Shown here piece by piece: positions 24,371 through 32,796 of a stretch of 60,219 nucleotides of DNA (positions within the stretch are counted from its first letter, which is position 1; each line of letters starts with the position of its first letter). The translations under genes were made by a program, and so were the position numbers. Source of the DNA: Lachnospiraceae bacterium UBA7202 (GTDB taxonomy: Bacteria > Bacillota > Clostridia > Lachnospirales > Lachnospiraceae); contig DKUO01000059.1 in the NCBI GenBank assembly GCA_002490705.1, forward strand, positions 1 to 60,219, read 5' to 3'. The notes under the pieces are model-generated. The model was not told where the DNA came from. It worked only from the letters and a program-made list of their open reading frames with translations, and ran no database searches.

Positions 24371-25267
24371 TCAGGGTTTATTTTTTTCGAAAATTAATTT
24401 TGCCTGTTCTGCCACGGCCTCTCTCAGATGAGTCGGCGAAAGTATCTCTACCTGTGTTCCAAAGGACAGCAAAAATCCTGTCAGCCAGGCATCTTCTGGC
24501 ATATTTGCGGAAACGATGAAATTGCCGTCCGCCTCCTGCCGCACCTGTGTTTTATCAAACTCATCATAGACACGGTAGGCCATTTCTCTCGGAAAACGGA
24601 GTAAAATTTGCGCATTTTCTTCCTCCAAAGGCTCCGGCAGTGCCGGGAAATCGCGATGTTCAAATCCTTCCTCCAAAACCGTCAAATCCAGAATCCGATT
24701 TAACTTAAAGATCCGCCAGTCCTGTTTTTCCGTGCAGAATGCCTTCAAATACCATGCTTTACCTTTATAAACAAGTTTATATGGCTCCACAATCCTCTCA
24801 CTGATCATACCGCAAGAATTCGCGTACTGCATTTTCACATTTCTGCCTTGAACAACCGCCGATTTCAATCGCGCAAATTTTTCATTGTCAAACGCCTTAT
24901 TCCCCCATCTGGAAAAATCTACCTCCAGCCAGTTTTCCGAAGAAAGCCGAAACAGGGCTGAAAGCTTCCGCAATGTCTGACTGTTGCTCATGTCCTGCGT
25001 CATTTGAAGGCTCTGTACCGCCATGAGAATATCCTTCTTTTCCTCTTCCGACAATACGGCTTTATCCAGAACAAAGTCCTTCATCAAATAAATCCCGCCG
25101 TTTCTGCCTGTCTCCGCATAGACGGGAATACCCGCTTCGCTTAAGGCGTCAATATCCCGGTAAATCGTCCTTACCGATACCTCGAACTTTTCCGCCATTT
25201 CAGGGGCAGTGGCATGTCCCTGATCAAGCAGGTAATATATAATCTTAAATAGTCTGCTCTCCTGCAT
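24371..25267 (-). CDS. YafY-type HTH-WYL transcriptional regulator
   Basis: A 298-residue regulator. The N-terminal winged helix (RLFKIIYYLLDQGHATAPEMAEKFEVSVRTIYRDIDALSEAGIPVYAETGRNGG) is followed by a WYL domain (KMQYANSCGMISERIVEPYKLVYKGKAWYLKAFC) and its C-terminal extension. WYL proteins sense ligands or DNA ends and control stress or defence genes. The start at 25267 has GGAAGGGG upstream; the longer frame to 25297 would overlap the preceding stop. It probably controls the ClbS-like gene next to it. Confidence 0.85.
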   Translation of the reverse strand: MQESRLFKIIYYLLDQGHATAPEMAEKFEVSVRTIYRDIDALSEAGIPVYAETGRNGGIYLMKDFVLDKAVLSEEEKKDILMAVQSLQMTQDMSNSQTLRKLSALFRLSSENWLEVDFSRWGNKAFDNEKFARLKSAVVQGRNVKMQYANSCGMISERIVEPYKLVYKGKAWYLKAFCTEKQDWRIFKLNRILDLTVLEEGFEHRDFPALPEPLEEENAQILLRFPREMAYRVYDEFDKTQVRQEADGNFIVSANMPEDAWLTGFLLSFGTQVEILSPTHLREAVAEQAKLIFEKNKP

Positions 25268-25293
25268 CCGTGTTTCCCCTTCCGGAAGAAGCT

Positions 25294-26529
25294 TCAATCA
25301 TTCGCTTTTTTCTCATTTTTTACGATATCCCCGAAGCCATACTGTCCTGTCTCCTCATCATATCTTAATATATAATTGCTTTCCGGCAGCACAATCGCAT
25401 AATAGCCGCCTGTTTTTTCATCCAGTACCGTAAGCATTCCATGATCTGAAAGACTGTTATGAAGCCTTGTGGTAATATCTAAAACCTTCCTGACTCCTCC
25501 CTCTTCCTGTATCCATATTTCTACATTATTCCCTCCGCTTCCGCAGTACAGGCTTCCCCATACGCACAGCAGATAATCCTCAACGCCGTCGCCGTTAAAA
25601 TCGAACTGATGATAGTCTATCTCCATAGTCAGCTCATTTCCTGTTCTTTTTGATGTTTCTTCCGTCTCTGTCACATACGACTCTTCTATATACGCCGCTA
25701 ACGGTGTGTTCTCATAGTCATATTTCGGGGAAGAACAAATGTCATACGCCAAAATTTTATGATTCCTTTCCAGATCCCTGAAATTCACAAAGTCACTGTC
25801 CGCCGTCATAAACCCCCAGCTTTTATCGGCCGGCAGGTCATACTTCCCTGTCTTTTCATTGTATCTCAGAACAGCCTCTTCCGGTATGTCCTCGCCGCCA
25901 TGCGGAAGAACAATCGCATAATATCCGTTTGTTTTTTCGTCCAATATCATAAGACTCTCATGATCTGTGGGGCTTCTATGCAGCCCCATCAACGTAGACA
26001 GCACACACTTCATACCATCCTCTTCCTGTATAAATATCTGTACACCATTTCCCCAACGTCCGTTAAACAATGGCCCGCTTTCACACAGCAAATAATCTTC
26101 CACGCCGTCATCATTAAAATCAAACCGGTGATAGTCGATCTCCATAGGAAATGACTTGCCCATCTTTTGGGACATCTCTTCATTCCACGCTATGTCGTTT
26201 TCTACATATTCCGCTAACGGTGTGTTCTCGTAGTCACATTTTGGGAAAGAGCAGATATTGTATTGGTAAATGCTGTTTTCATAAACATACTCATACTCTA
26301 TTCTCTCCGCAATTTCCTCAAGGGAAACCTGATACAGAGATATCTCATTTACCGGAACCGCCTGCTGATTCGTCCGGCTGATCTTTGTCTCACTTCTCTG
26401 GCTGTCCGTCTCCGTGCTGCTATCACCGGTCTGGTATACTCCCGTCGTTTCCGCACACGCATAAATAATCAGCATAAAAACCGCTACGGCAAACAGATTC
26501 CACATTTTTTTACAGCATATATTTTTCAT
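25294..26529 (-). CDS. Putative lipoprotein with a duplicated domain
   Basis: A 411-residue protein. The N-terminus has positive charges, a hydrophobic run and an IIYAC lipobox-like site (Cys about 23), so it is probably lipid-anchored on the outside of the membrane by the Lgt pathway. The mature part holds two copies of a 130-residue unit: each has YDYENTPLA(E/A)Y, then YH(R/Q)FDFN(D/G)DGVEDYLLC (an EF-hand-like calcium turn, as in VCBS/FG-GAP-type repeats), and ILDEKTNGYYAIVLP. The start is set by AGAGGA before the ATG at 26529. The ligand or role is unknown. Confidence 0.65.
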   Translation of the reverse strand: MKNICCKKMWNLFAVAVFMLIIYACAETTGVYQTGDSSTETDSQRSETKISRTNQQAVPVNEISLYQVSLEEIAERIEYEYVYENSIYQYNICSFPKCDYENTPLAEYVENDIAWNEEMSQKMGKSFPMEIDYHRFDFNDDGVEDYLLCESGPLFNGRWGNGVQIFIQEEDGMKCVLSTLMGLHRSPTDHESLMILDEKTNGYYAIVLPHGGEDIPEEAVLRYNEKTGKYDLPADKSWGFMTADSDFVNFRDLERNHKILAYDICSSPKYDYENTPLAAYIEESYVTETEETSKRTGNELTMEIDYHQFDFNGDGVEDYLLCVWGSLYCGSGGNNVEIWIQEEGGVRKVLDITTRLHNSLSDHGMLTVLDEKTGGYYAIVLPESNYILRYDEETGQYGFGDIVKNEKKAND

Positions 26530-26598
26530 AAATTCATCCTCTTTCACCACCTCCTTTATCTTATCATATTTTTGCGGCAAATAAATTCTTTTTCCCTT

Positions 26599-26988
26599 TT
26601 ATTCTGTTACCACATCTGCATAATTGCCTTGTACTGCCGCCGGAAGTTCTTCATACTGCACCTCGCTCCATTCCAAGACACCGCGGACAGGCGTCACTGT
26701 CAAACGTATAAAGGCCCCCTCTCTCAGTTCCCGCGACGCACCAAACCTGATATCCTTTTCTTTGCCTTTTTCATTGTAGGCGGGGAGCGTGTAGGAATAC
26801 TCCAGTCCCCCGCTCAGATTAATCACCCCTCCCTTAGATTCATTCTGCTCTATTTTGCTGTTGTCGATCTGGGTGTAATAATATGTGCTGCCACTCCCCG
26901 AAAAAAACCACATGCAAAAACTGATAATCCCTACCACAATGATTGCCGCTATCGCAACGCCTGAAAATACCTTTTTCTTTGTTTCCAT
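26599..26988 (-). CDS. YxeA family protein
   Basis: A 129-residue protein with one N-terminal membrane helix (VFSGVAIAAIIVVGIISFCMW) and an external domain of the YxeA/DUF1093 type: YYYTQID...YSYTLPAYNEKGKEKDIRFGASRELREGAFIRLTV. The YxeA family is of unknown function, often coded near secreted or membrane proteins. The ATG at 26988 is preferred over the TTG two codons earlier because of AAAGGATGG. It lies 70 bases upstream of the lipoprotein gene on the same strand. Confidence 0.75.
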   Translation of the reverse strand: METKKKVFSGVAIAAIIVVGIISFCMWFFSGSGSTYYYTQIDNSKIEQNESKGGVINLSGGLEYSYTLPAYNEKGKEKDIRFGASRELREGAFIRLTVTPVRGVLEWSEVQYEELPAAVQGNYADVVTE

Positions 26989-27138
26989 ATTCAACTACCA
27001 TCCTTTCCTTGTTCCTATTTTTTGCCCTTACGATTTTTTGCCGATATACTTTTGTCTGTAGTAAATCGACATGCTTTATTCTAGCACCCCAAGTTTACAT
27101 TCACCTTGCGCAAAGCTTACAATAGCCTTGCAAATAAC

Positions 27139-27166
27139 AAAAGCACCAGATTTCTCTGATGCTTTT
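27139..27166 (-). terminator. Intrinsic terminator of the hicB transcript
   Basis: On the minus strand, AAAAGCATCAGA-GAAA-TCTGGTGCTTTT then GTT; 12 paired bases including two wobbles. Confidence 0.7.
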
Positions 27167-27186
27167 ACACTTTTTCTCAAATAATT

Positions 27187-27531
27187 CTATAGTGCCAATT
27201 TGTATAACACTAACGTATTCAGACTCACCCCTTCCTTTTCAGCTTCAATTGATAATCTCTGATGCAAAGATTTAGGAAGTCTGACATTAAATTTCCCGCT
27301 GTATCCTTCCACATAATCCGGTTCAGGAATTGGCAGCCTGTTCTCAATCTTAACCTCCAGATATCCCTCCAACGCTTCATTTAAGTTCTCATACAGTTCC
27401 TCTATTGTATCTCCGGTACTCTGACAGCCATCTAATTCTAAGATTTTCCCATAGAAATAGTGTCCGCTCTCATCATTCATCTCATATACCATTCTTGTAT
27501 ATGGTAATTTCATGTAATCTTTTAATTCCAT
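27187..27531 (-). CDS. hicB: HicB family antitoxin
   Basis: A 114-residue protein. The N-terminal partial RNase-H-like part has YFYGKILELDGCQSTGDTIEELYENLNEALEGYL, the classic HicB signature. The C-terminal ribbon-helix-helix part is YSGKFNVRLPKSLHQRLSIEAEKEGVSLNTLV, giving DNA binding and autoregulation. It starts at the ATG at 27531, with AAAGGGG upstream. Its normal partner, HicA, is coded just upstream but is decayed, so this antitoxin is now an orphan. It is intact and may still be a repressor of the promoter. Confidence 0.9.
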   Translation of the reverse strand: MELKDYMKLPYTRMVYEMNDESGHYFYGKILELDGCQSTGDTIEELYENLNEALEGYLEVKIENRLPIPEPDYVEGYSGKFNVRLPKSLHQRLSIEAEKEGVSLNTLVLYKLAL

Positions 27532-27594
27532 TAGCAAGCCCCTTTCATTATATCTTGCGTGCTTCTGTATATTATCGTACCCAGAACAGGGGAA

Positions 27595-27767
27595 TTATTC
27601 CCCTATTCTGCTCAGTACATGAGATAATGCCTGTGGCTTCCTTTCTGTCTCACATATTCATATCCGTAACTCTTTAGCACTTTCTCTGCCTCCTCCGGCT
27701 TTATGCCATTTGGCTGGCTCTTCATCTTCTCGATGATTTTATCTACGTTTGGCAACTCATCACACAC
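27595..27767 (-). pseudogene. hicA: Decayed HicA toxin gene
   Basis: The minus strand reads ...LPNVDKIIEKMKSQPNGIKPEEAEKVLKSYGYEYVRQKGSHRHY, which carries the HicA catalytic His in GSHRH, and then stops after LMY. Shifting the frame, the next bases read ...HVLSRIGE-stop, which matches the usual C-terminal end of HicA. The middle part (the strand and NPLKAVYVKD-type segment) is missing. This is an internal deletion with a frameshift. The start is uncertain: GTG at 27767, or the TTG at 27755 with better spacing from GGGGG. A promoter with direct repeats lies upstream. Confidence 0.65.
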
Positions 27768-27788
27768 CCCCCTTTCTTTTTCAAATTT

Positions 27789-27817
27789 ATAGTACTATAT
27801 TTGGTACTATATGTCAA
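27789..27817 (-). promoter_or_regulatory. hicAB promoter with repeated operator
   Basis: On the minus strand TTGACA (27812-27817), 17 bases, then TACTAT (27789-27794). The spacer and -10 hold two direct copies of TATAGTAC with a 12-base period, a plausible HicB operator. Confidence 0.6.
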
Positions 27818-27834
27818 CAGTTTTTCTCAATAAC

Positions 27835-27874
27835 CCTATTAAAAATATCTGAGCCGGCAATCTCTCGCCGGCTC
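27835..27874 (-). terminator. Terminator of the ribbon-helix-helix gene
   Basis: GAGCCGGC (27851-27858) pairs perfectly with GCCGGCTC (27867-27874), followed on the minus strand by AGATATTTTTAAT. Confidence 0.7.
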
Positions 27875-27881
27875 CTATGTG

Positions 27882-28079
27882 CTACCCCCTATTTTTTTGT
27901 ACAAACTCTTCCATAAATTCCCGAATCACCTCAGCCTGCGGTCTTCCTGTCCTCTCACAAGCCTCCTCAAATTGTTCGACTATATCCCGTTTCAGCTTAA
28001 ATCCTTTCGTCATATAACCGGCTTTCTTCTGGTATTTCTCACTGGCTATCGTCTGTTTTAATGGGTTACCTTTCGGCAT
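27882..28079 (-). CDS. Ribbon-helix-helix DNA-binding protein
   Basis: A 65-residue protein. The C-terminal half (FKLKRDIVEQFEEACERTGRPQAEVIREFMEEFV) matches the ribbon-helix-helix fold: a strand with alternating charged residues, helix, turn and second helix. A basic N-terminus precedes it. It is probably a small repressor of the CopG/Arc type and its target is unknown. It lies alone between the hic region and gdhA and has its own terminator. Confidence 0.65.
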   Translation of the reverse strand: MPKGNPLKQTIASEKYQKKAGYMTKGFKLKRDIVEQFEEACERTGRPQAEVIREFMEEFVQKNRG

Positions 28080-28135
28080 GGTTCTCCCTCACTTTCGCAA
28101 CACTCGCAAAGATCATCTTCACTACAATCACAATA

Positions 28136-28165
28136 AAGACCCGGAAGCACATGCCACCGGGTCTT
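28136..28165. terminator. Terminator after gdhA
   Basis: AAGACCCGG (28136-28144) and CCGGGTCTT (28157-28165) form a 9-base-pair stem. On the minus strand it is followed by TATTGTG, on the plus strand by ACTTTATT. Confidence 0.65.
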
Positions 28166-28192
28166 ACTTTATTCTGCTACACTACGCCGTTC

Positions 28193-29539
28193 TTACACAA
28201 TCCCCTGTGCCTTCATGGCCTCAGCCACCTTTAAGAAGCCCGCGATGTTCGCGCCGGCAACATAGTCGCCCTCCTTGCCGTATTTCTTGGAAGCCTCGTC
28301 CAGATTATGGAAGATATTTACCATAATGCCCTGCAGCTTGGAATCCACTTCCTCAAAAGTCCAGGAAAGTCTCTCCGAGTTCTGGCTCATCTCCAATGCA
28401 GAAGTAGCTACGCCGCCCGCGTTTGACGCCTTGCCAGGGCAGAACAGCACACCATTTTTCTGCAAATACTCTGTCGCCTCCATGGTAGTGGGCATATTTG
28501 CGCCCTCTGCCACTGCGAAGCAGCCGTTCGCCACAAGCATCTTCGCATCCTCTAAATCCAGCTCATTCTGCGTTGCGCAGGGAAGCGCGATATCGCACTT
28601 CACACTCCAAACGCCATGCTCACCGTTCTTCTTCTCGTGATACTCGGCGCTCGGTCTCTTAGCCGCATACTCCGTCAAACGGGCGCGCTTCACTTCCTTA
28701 ACCTCCTGCAAGGTTGCCACGTCGATTCCGTCGGGATCATAAATCCAGCCTGTGGAATCTGAACAGGTAACCGGCTTAGCGCCAAGCTGAATCGCCTTCT
28801 GGATCGCATAGATCGCAACGTTACCCGCACCGGAAACCGCGATCGTCTTACCCTTAATGTCCTTGCCATTGCACTTAAGCATTTCCTCTGTCAGATATAA
28901 CAGACCGTAACCGGTTGCCTCTGTTCTCGCAAGAGAACCGCCGTAAGTAAGGCCCTTGCCCGTGAGCACGCCCTCGTAAAGATTACGGATTCTCTTATAC
29001 TGTCCGAACATATAGCCGATCTCACGGCCGCCTACACCGATATCTCCTGCCGGTACATCGGTATCCGCACCGATATGTTTGCAAAGCTCTGTCATAAAGC
29101 TCTGGCAGAATGCCATCACTTCCCTGTCGGACTTTCCTTTGGGATCAAAATCGGAACCGCCCTTGCCGCCGCCGATCGGCAGACCCGTCAGGGAATTTTT
29201 AAAGATCTGCTCAAAGCCTAAAAACTTGATGATGCCCAGATTTACAGACGGATGAAAACGTAAGCCTCCCTTATAAGGACCGATCGCGCTGTTAAACTGC
29301 ACACGGAAACCATTGTTCACCTGAACCTGTCCCTTGTCGTCCACCCAAGGTACACGGAACTGTATGATTCTCTCGGGAACTGTCAGTCTCTCCAAAAGCG
29401 CATCTTTTCTGTAAGCTTCCTCGTCCGCTTCGATCACGACACGCAGAGACTCCAGCACCTCCTTAACCGCCTGATGGAACTCCGGCTGTGCAGGATTTTT
29501 CGCAACTACTAACTCGTAAACTTCATCAACATATGACAT
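28193..29539 (-). CDS. gdhA: NADP-specific glutamate dehydrogenase
   Basis: A 448-residue enzyme of the hexameric GdhA type (class I), making glutamate from 2-oxoglutarate, ammonia and NADPH. Visible are the substrate site KGGLRFHPSVNLGIIKFLGFEQIFKNSL, the catalytic lysine region GGGKGGSDFDPKGKSD, the nucleotide-binding AVSGAGNVA and the C-terminal end. The start at 29539 is preferred over 29584 because GGAGGA lies 10 bases upstream. It is a monocistronic housekeeping gene with a sigma-A-like promoter. Together with the GltB-like gene this gives the cell a glutamate supply. Confidence 0.95.
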   Translation of the reverse strand: MSYVDEVYELVVAKNPAQPEFHQAVKEVLESLRVVIEADEEAYRKDALLERLTVPERIIQFRVPWVDDKGQVQVNNGFRVQFNSAIGPYKGGLRFHPSVNLGIIKFLGFEQIFKNSLTGLPIGGGKGGSDFDPKGKSDREVMAFCQSFMTELCKHIGADTDVPAGDIGVGGREIGYMFGQYKRIRNLYEGVLTGKGLTYGGSLARTEATGYGLLYLTEEMLKCNGKDIKGKTIAVSGAGNVAIYAIQKAIQLGAKPVTCSDSTGWIYDPDGIDVATLQEVKEVKRARLTEYAAKRPSAEYHEKKNGEHGVWSVKCDIALPCATQNELDLEDAKMLVANGCFAVAEGANMPTTMEATEYLQKNGVLFCPGKASNAGGVATSALEMSQNSERLSWTFEEVDSKLQGIMVNIFHNLDEASKKYGKEGDYVAGANIAGFLKVAEAMKAQGIV

Positions 29540-29582
29540 TGCTCTATGTCCTCCTTCTTGCTTGTATACATTACCACGTATC

Positions 29583-29611
29583 ATTATAGTATGTCATGGT
29601 AAAATCCACAA
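29583..29611 (-). promoter_or_regulatory. gdhA promoter
   Basis: On the minus strand TTGTGG (29606-29611), a 17-base spacer and a consensus TATAAT (29583-29588), 44 bases before the start codon. Confidence 0.6.
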
Positions 29612-29751
29612 GTACGATTTAGCAGATTAAAGTGTAAAAATTTTTATCGTTTTTTTAGAGATATTGTACAATAATACCAAGATACTTGTATACATATTAA
29701 TTTCTATCACGGACCATTGCTTTTCCTCTCCTGCATTTCGCATCAGAGGAC

Positions 29752-30183
29752 TTACAGATATTCCTTCAACCGCTCTATACTTTTCTCCTCGAAATCCATC
29801 AGCTCTTTTGCCAGTTCCACGGTATCCTGTTCGGCCAGGCCATTATGCTTTAAGCTCTTCCACATGCTGGTGATACCCCTGTTGCTCTCCTGAATCATCA
29901 TTTCCGCCAAATGTTCGGTACTGATATTGAAGGCCGTGTTCGCGTGGATGCTCCCCCGCAGAACCATTTCTCCGAGCTGATTGCTGCGGTATCCCTCCCC
30001 GTCCTGCTGCAAGATCCTGTCCAGAGCCCTGTTATGGATATCCGCATAGTGTAGTGATTGTCTAGACAAGGTGATGGAAAACTCATCATTGTCGATTTTA
30101 TCAAGGATGGTGTCAATGGCTGTCATGCCTATCTGGGTATTTTTTTGTATCTCCTTTAAAACCATTTCGTCGTCATGCTTCAT
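29752..30183 (-). CDS. Helical protein of unknown function
   Basis: A 143-residue protein starting MKHDDEMVLKEIQKNTQIGM, with GGAAAGGGGGA before the ATG; the longer frame to 30237 runs through a terminator. It appears to be all-helical with conserved-looking acidic and His positions (SRQSLHYADIHNRALD, STEHLAEMMIQESNRGITSM), which recalls four-helix ferritin-like or DUF2383-like proteins. No metal-binding set can be stated with confidence. Confidence 0.5.
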   Translation of the reverse strand: MKHDDEMVLKEIQKNTQIGMTAIDTILDKIDNDEFSITLSRQSLHYADIHNRALDRILQQDGEGYRSNQLGEMVLRGSIHANTAFNISTEHLAEMMIQESNRGITSMWKSLKHNGLAEQDTVELAKELMDFEEKSIERLKEYL

Positions 30184-30212
30184 GCTGTTTCCCCCTTTCC
30201 GCGCATACGAAA

Positions 30213-30241
30213 ACAGATGAGAGAATATTTCCCTCATCTGT
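30213..30241 (-). terminator. Terminator after the SH3 membrane protein gene
   Basis: ACAGATGAG and CTCATCTGT arms form the stem; on the minus strand it is followed by TTTTC. Confidence 0.65.
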
Positions 30242-30270
30242 CCAGTATTGCCATTTTATGCATTTTTTAA

Positions 30271-31551
30271 TCATTTAACATAGTCCGACTTCACATAAGC
30301 TGTCTGTCCCTTGTACTTGATCTTGGTCCACCCGTCGGCCTGCTTCATGATCACGTCAAGCTTCGTGCCCGCATAAACCGTATCAATCTGATCCGAACTT
30401 GTGCTCGCGCCTTTACGGATTTTGACTGTTTCCTGAACTGTCACCGTACCTGTGGTCTCTGTGCTCTCCGCCGTCTGCTGAGGCTCCTCTTCTTCCTCCT
30501 CTTCCTCTGGCTGTTCGTCGGTGGAAGCCGTCTGTGTTTCCGAAGGCTCTAAGAACTCGCTCTTGATATAAGCGTCGCCATCGTTATACCGGATCTTACT
30601 CCAACCGTTGCCTTTCTCCTCGAGAAGCTCAAACTCGTCTCCTACAGCAGCCTTACCCAGCTTATCCGCCGTCTCGCTGTCGGAAGTCCTTATATTGACC
30701 ACATCCGTGGTTTTTACCTTGGTCACTACCACTTCCTGTGTATCGCTCTCCTCAGGCAACTCCTCCTGTGCAGACTCGTCTTCCGTCTCTTGGCTCTCTG
30801 TCGCGGAAGCCATCGTCTCACCCACGTTCACATCAATCTCATCGCCCAATTTCTCGAGGAAAGCCACCAGCTCTTTGTCCTCGGCGACCATGTCGTTAAA
30901 TTCGGCAGCCACTCTGTTGTTCAGGTCAATTACATCATTCTGCGCCTGTATCTTGCGCATATACTGTAACTCACCCTCGCTCTCATCGCCATCTTCGTTG
31001 ATGTAAAATTCTCCGTCTTCATTGGTGCACACATAGTAGACGATCATACCCGGAATCGGCTTGCTGTAATCGGTAAATTTTAACTCAACATAAACAAAAG
31101 CAAGATAACACCCTTCTCTGGGGCCCGGTTTCGTGTAGACCTCCAAAGTCGGATAGCCTTCCAGATATTTGCTTGTCTCTTTTGCCCGCAGTATTTCATT
31201 GGCGTCCAGATAATACACCAGCTTGCCCATGGTGTCCGTATCGCCTTCCACCATCGCTTTATAATAAGAATCAATCAACTCGTTAATGCCGGGTACTGCA
31301 TCCTGCTCTAAGGGTACGTCAGGCACCTCAATCGGTACGCCCTCCTCTTCCGTATTCTCCTCCGATGCAACCACCGCTTCCTCCTGCTCCACCTTCCGTT
31401 TATTTGCCTGAATCGCTATCATTATCGTAAGTCCGACGCAAACCACCAGAATAATCGGCAGGACGATCTTTGAGTATTTTATCAGCCATTTCTTCAGCGC
31501 TTCAAAACCCGCCTTCAGAAATTCCAATATGGTATTATTTGACATATGCAT
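30271..31551 (-). CDS. Membrane-anchored protein with two SH3b domains
   Basis: A 426-residue protein. A single membrane helix near residues 27-46 (IVLPIILVVCVGLTIMIAI) follows an amphipathic start. The next 200 residues form a SnoaL/NTF2-like external part (YYKAMVEGDTDTMGKLVYYLD...TKPGPREGCYLAFVYVELKF). Two bacterial SH3 domains end the protein (VNIRTSDSETADKLGKAAVGDEFELLEEKGNGWSKIRY and VKIRKGASTSSDQIDTVYAGTKLDVI), split by a Glu-rich linker. It probably binds peptidoglycan on the outside. The start at 31551 follows GGAGG by 6 bases. Confidence 0.75.
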   Translation of the reverse strand: MHMSNNTILEFLKAGFEALKKWLIKYSKIVLPIILVVCVGLTIMIAIQANKRKVEQEEAVVASEENTEEEGVPIEVPDVPLEQDAVPGINELIDSYYKAMVEGDTDTMGKLVYYLDANEILRAKETSKYLEGYPTLEVYTKPGPREGCYLAFVYVELKFTDYSKPIPGMIVYYVCTNEDGEFYINEDGDESEGELQYMRKIQAQNDVIDLNNRVAAEFNDMVAEDKELVAFLEKLGDEIDVNVGETMASATESQETEDESAQEELPEESDTQEVVVTKVKTTDVVNIRTSDSETADKLGKAAVGDEFELLEEKGNGWSKIRYNDGDAYIKSEFLEPSETQTASTDEQPEEEEEEEEPQQTAESTETTGTVTVQETVKIRKGASTSSDQIDTVYAGTKLDVIMKQADGWTKIKYKGQTAYVKSDYVK

Positions 31552-31629
31552 TAAATTCCTCCATTTGCAGGCCATGGATAAAGCCTTGGAACATTCGGAG
31601 CAATCAATGCTCCGAAAATTCCACGCTTA

Positions 31630-31701
31630 TGCACCCGACAGGACTCGAACCTGCATCAAAGGCGTCGGAGGCCTACGTTTTATCCATTAGACTACGGGTG
31701 C
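31630..31701 (-). tRNA. tRNA-Arg (anticodon CCG)
   Basis: A full cloverleaf on the minus strand: acceptor stem GCACCCG with CGGGTGC and discriminator A, D arm with TAATGGATAAAA, anticodon loop CTCCGAC giving CCG, and T arm with GGTTCGAGTCC. CCA is not encoded. No 3' direct repeat that would mark an integrated element was seen nearby. Confidence 0.93.
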
Positions 31702-31805
31702 CCGCCTCAATGTAACCGAATTGCTAGTTCACATAAAATTTGTTACAATTTTGTTACATCTTTAGTATCATACTCCAAGCGGGCACACTTGTCAAGTAAT
31801 CGCGC

Positions 31806-32693
31806 CTAAGAAATAATTTCCTCAATTTCCGAATTCTTGCGACAATACCTGTACAATCCGTAAGACAGCACCTCCTCAGGCTCCACATGCGTCCTGTTTA
31901 CCTCATCCACCATCTGCCTGTAAAAGGTATAATCCTGTCCGCAATGATCGGGGACTAACAGCACCTCATGGATGGAACTGGGCAGAATCAGCAGATCGCT
32001 TTCCAACTGCCCCGCCAGCTCTCCGATCCGCGCAGAGTACAGCATAGCCGCAGCGCCAAAGCGTTTCTCCTGATTCGTCAGCACATACATCGGTACGGTG
32101 TCTTCATCCCGTATCCAGACTCCTGTCAGCTCCATCACCAGCTCCCGCATGGAAACCAAAAGCTCCGGCATTTCCCGTTTCGTATTGCGCCCGGCCAACC
32201 GGTACAGCGACTCCGCATTCTGTTTCCACATCAGCATATGCTGCCTGTTAATCGCAATATAGCCGCCCTCCATCACCTCCTTCTCCATCGCATAATAAAA
32301 GACAACCGCCAGATCATTCCACCGCAAATGGGGCACATCCCGAAGAAATTTTTTATTCTTCTCAAAGCTCACCAGCTTATAAAAAATTCTGTCTTTCACC
32401 CGGTTAAAATCGCGAAAAAAATCCATGTCCAGCTCCAGAGCCATGGACTGCTCCTCATGGCAGTTGATAATCTTTTCCACCAGGGCGCTGAGCCTTGCCC
32501 CCTCTTTAAATTCCTCATAGAGTCCCTCCAGATAAATGGTCGGGAAAATGCTGTCCTCCTGTCTGGTAATGGCGATGCCGGTCAGTTCCACATCATTGTT
32601 TTTGGTTACCCGGATCACCTTAATTTCATAGGCGTCCCCCATTCTTTCCTGCAATAAGTCTACGATATTATCTACAAACGTCTGAAAACCCAT
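31806..32693 (-). CDS. DUF5688 family protein (chromosomal copy)
   Basis: A 295-residue DUF5688 protein, family-typical length. It shares with the accessory copy at 2854-3732 the segments (V/N)(D/T)VELTGIAI...FPTIYLEGLYEEF, FEKNKKFLRDVPHLRWNDLAV, PMYVLTNQEKRFGAAAMLYS, LILPSSIHEVLLVPD and VNRTHVEPEEVLS. It starts at 32693 after AGAGGAGA; the longer frame to 32747 would begin inside the efp terminator. It sits directly downstream of efp in core chromosome, between two stable loci. The function is unknown. Confidence 0.75.
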   Translation of the reverse strand: MGFQTFVDNIVDLLQERMGDAYEIKVIRVTKNNDVELTGIAITRQEDSIFPTIYLEGLYEEFKEGARLSALVEKIINCHEEQSMALELDMDFFRDFNRVKDRIFYKLVSFEKNKKFLRDVPHLRWNDLAVVFYYAMEKEVMEGGYIAINRQHMLMWKQNAESLYRLAGRNTKREMPELLVSMRELVMELTGVWIRDEDTVPMYVLTNQEKRFGAAAMLYSARIGELAGQLESDLLILPSSIHEVLLVPDHCGQDYTFYRQMVDEVNRTHVEPEEVLSYGLYRYCRKNSEIEEIIS

Positions 32694-32740
32694 ATTCTCC
32701 TCTTTCCCATTCTCTCCAAACATATTTTTGGGCATAAGAA

Positions 32741-32772
32741 AAGACAATACAGACTCTCGTCTATATTGTCTT
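32741..32772 (-). terminator. efp terminator
   Basis: AAGACAATA/TATTGTCTT arms with an inner GAC/GTC stem make about 14 paired bases, followed on the minus strand by TTTTCTTA. Confidence 0.8.
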
Positions 32773-32796
32773 ATGGGCTTTGACTGATCACACTAT

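Noticed and set aside
27589..27603. 15-base palindrome GGGGAATTATTCCCC near the hicA remnant considered as an operator
   Set aside because: It lies inside the decayed coding part downstream of the promoter; more likely a chance result of the deletion.
31630..31701. tRNA-Arg as integration site of a mobile element
   Set aside because: No integrase gene and no repeat of the tRNA 3' end were seen within the window; neighbours on both sides look like core genes.
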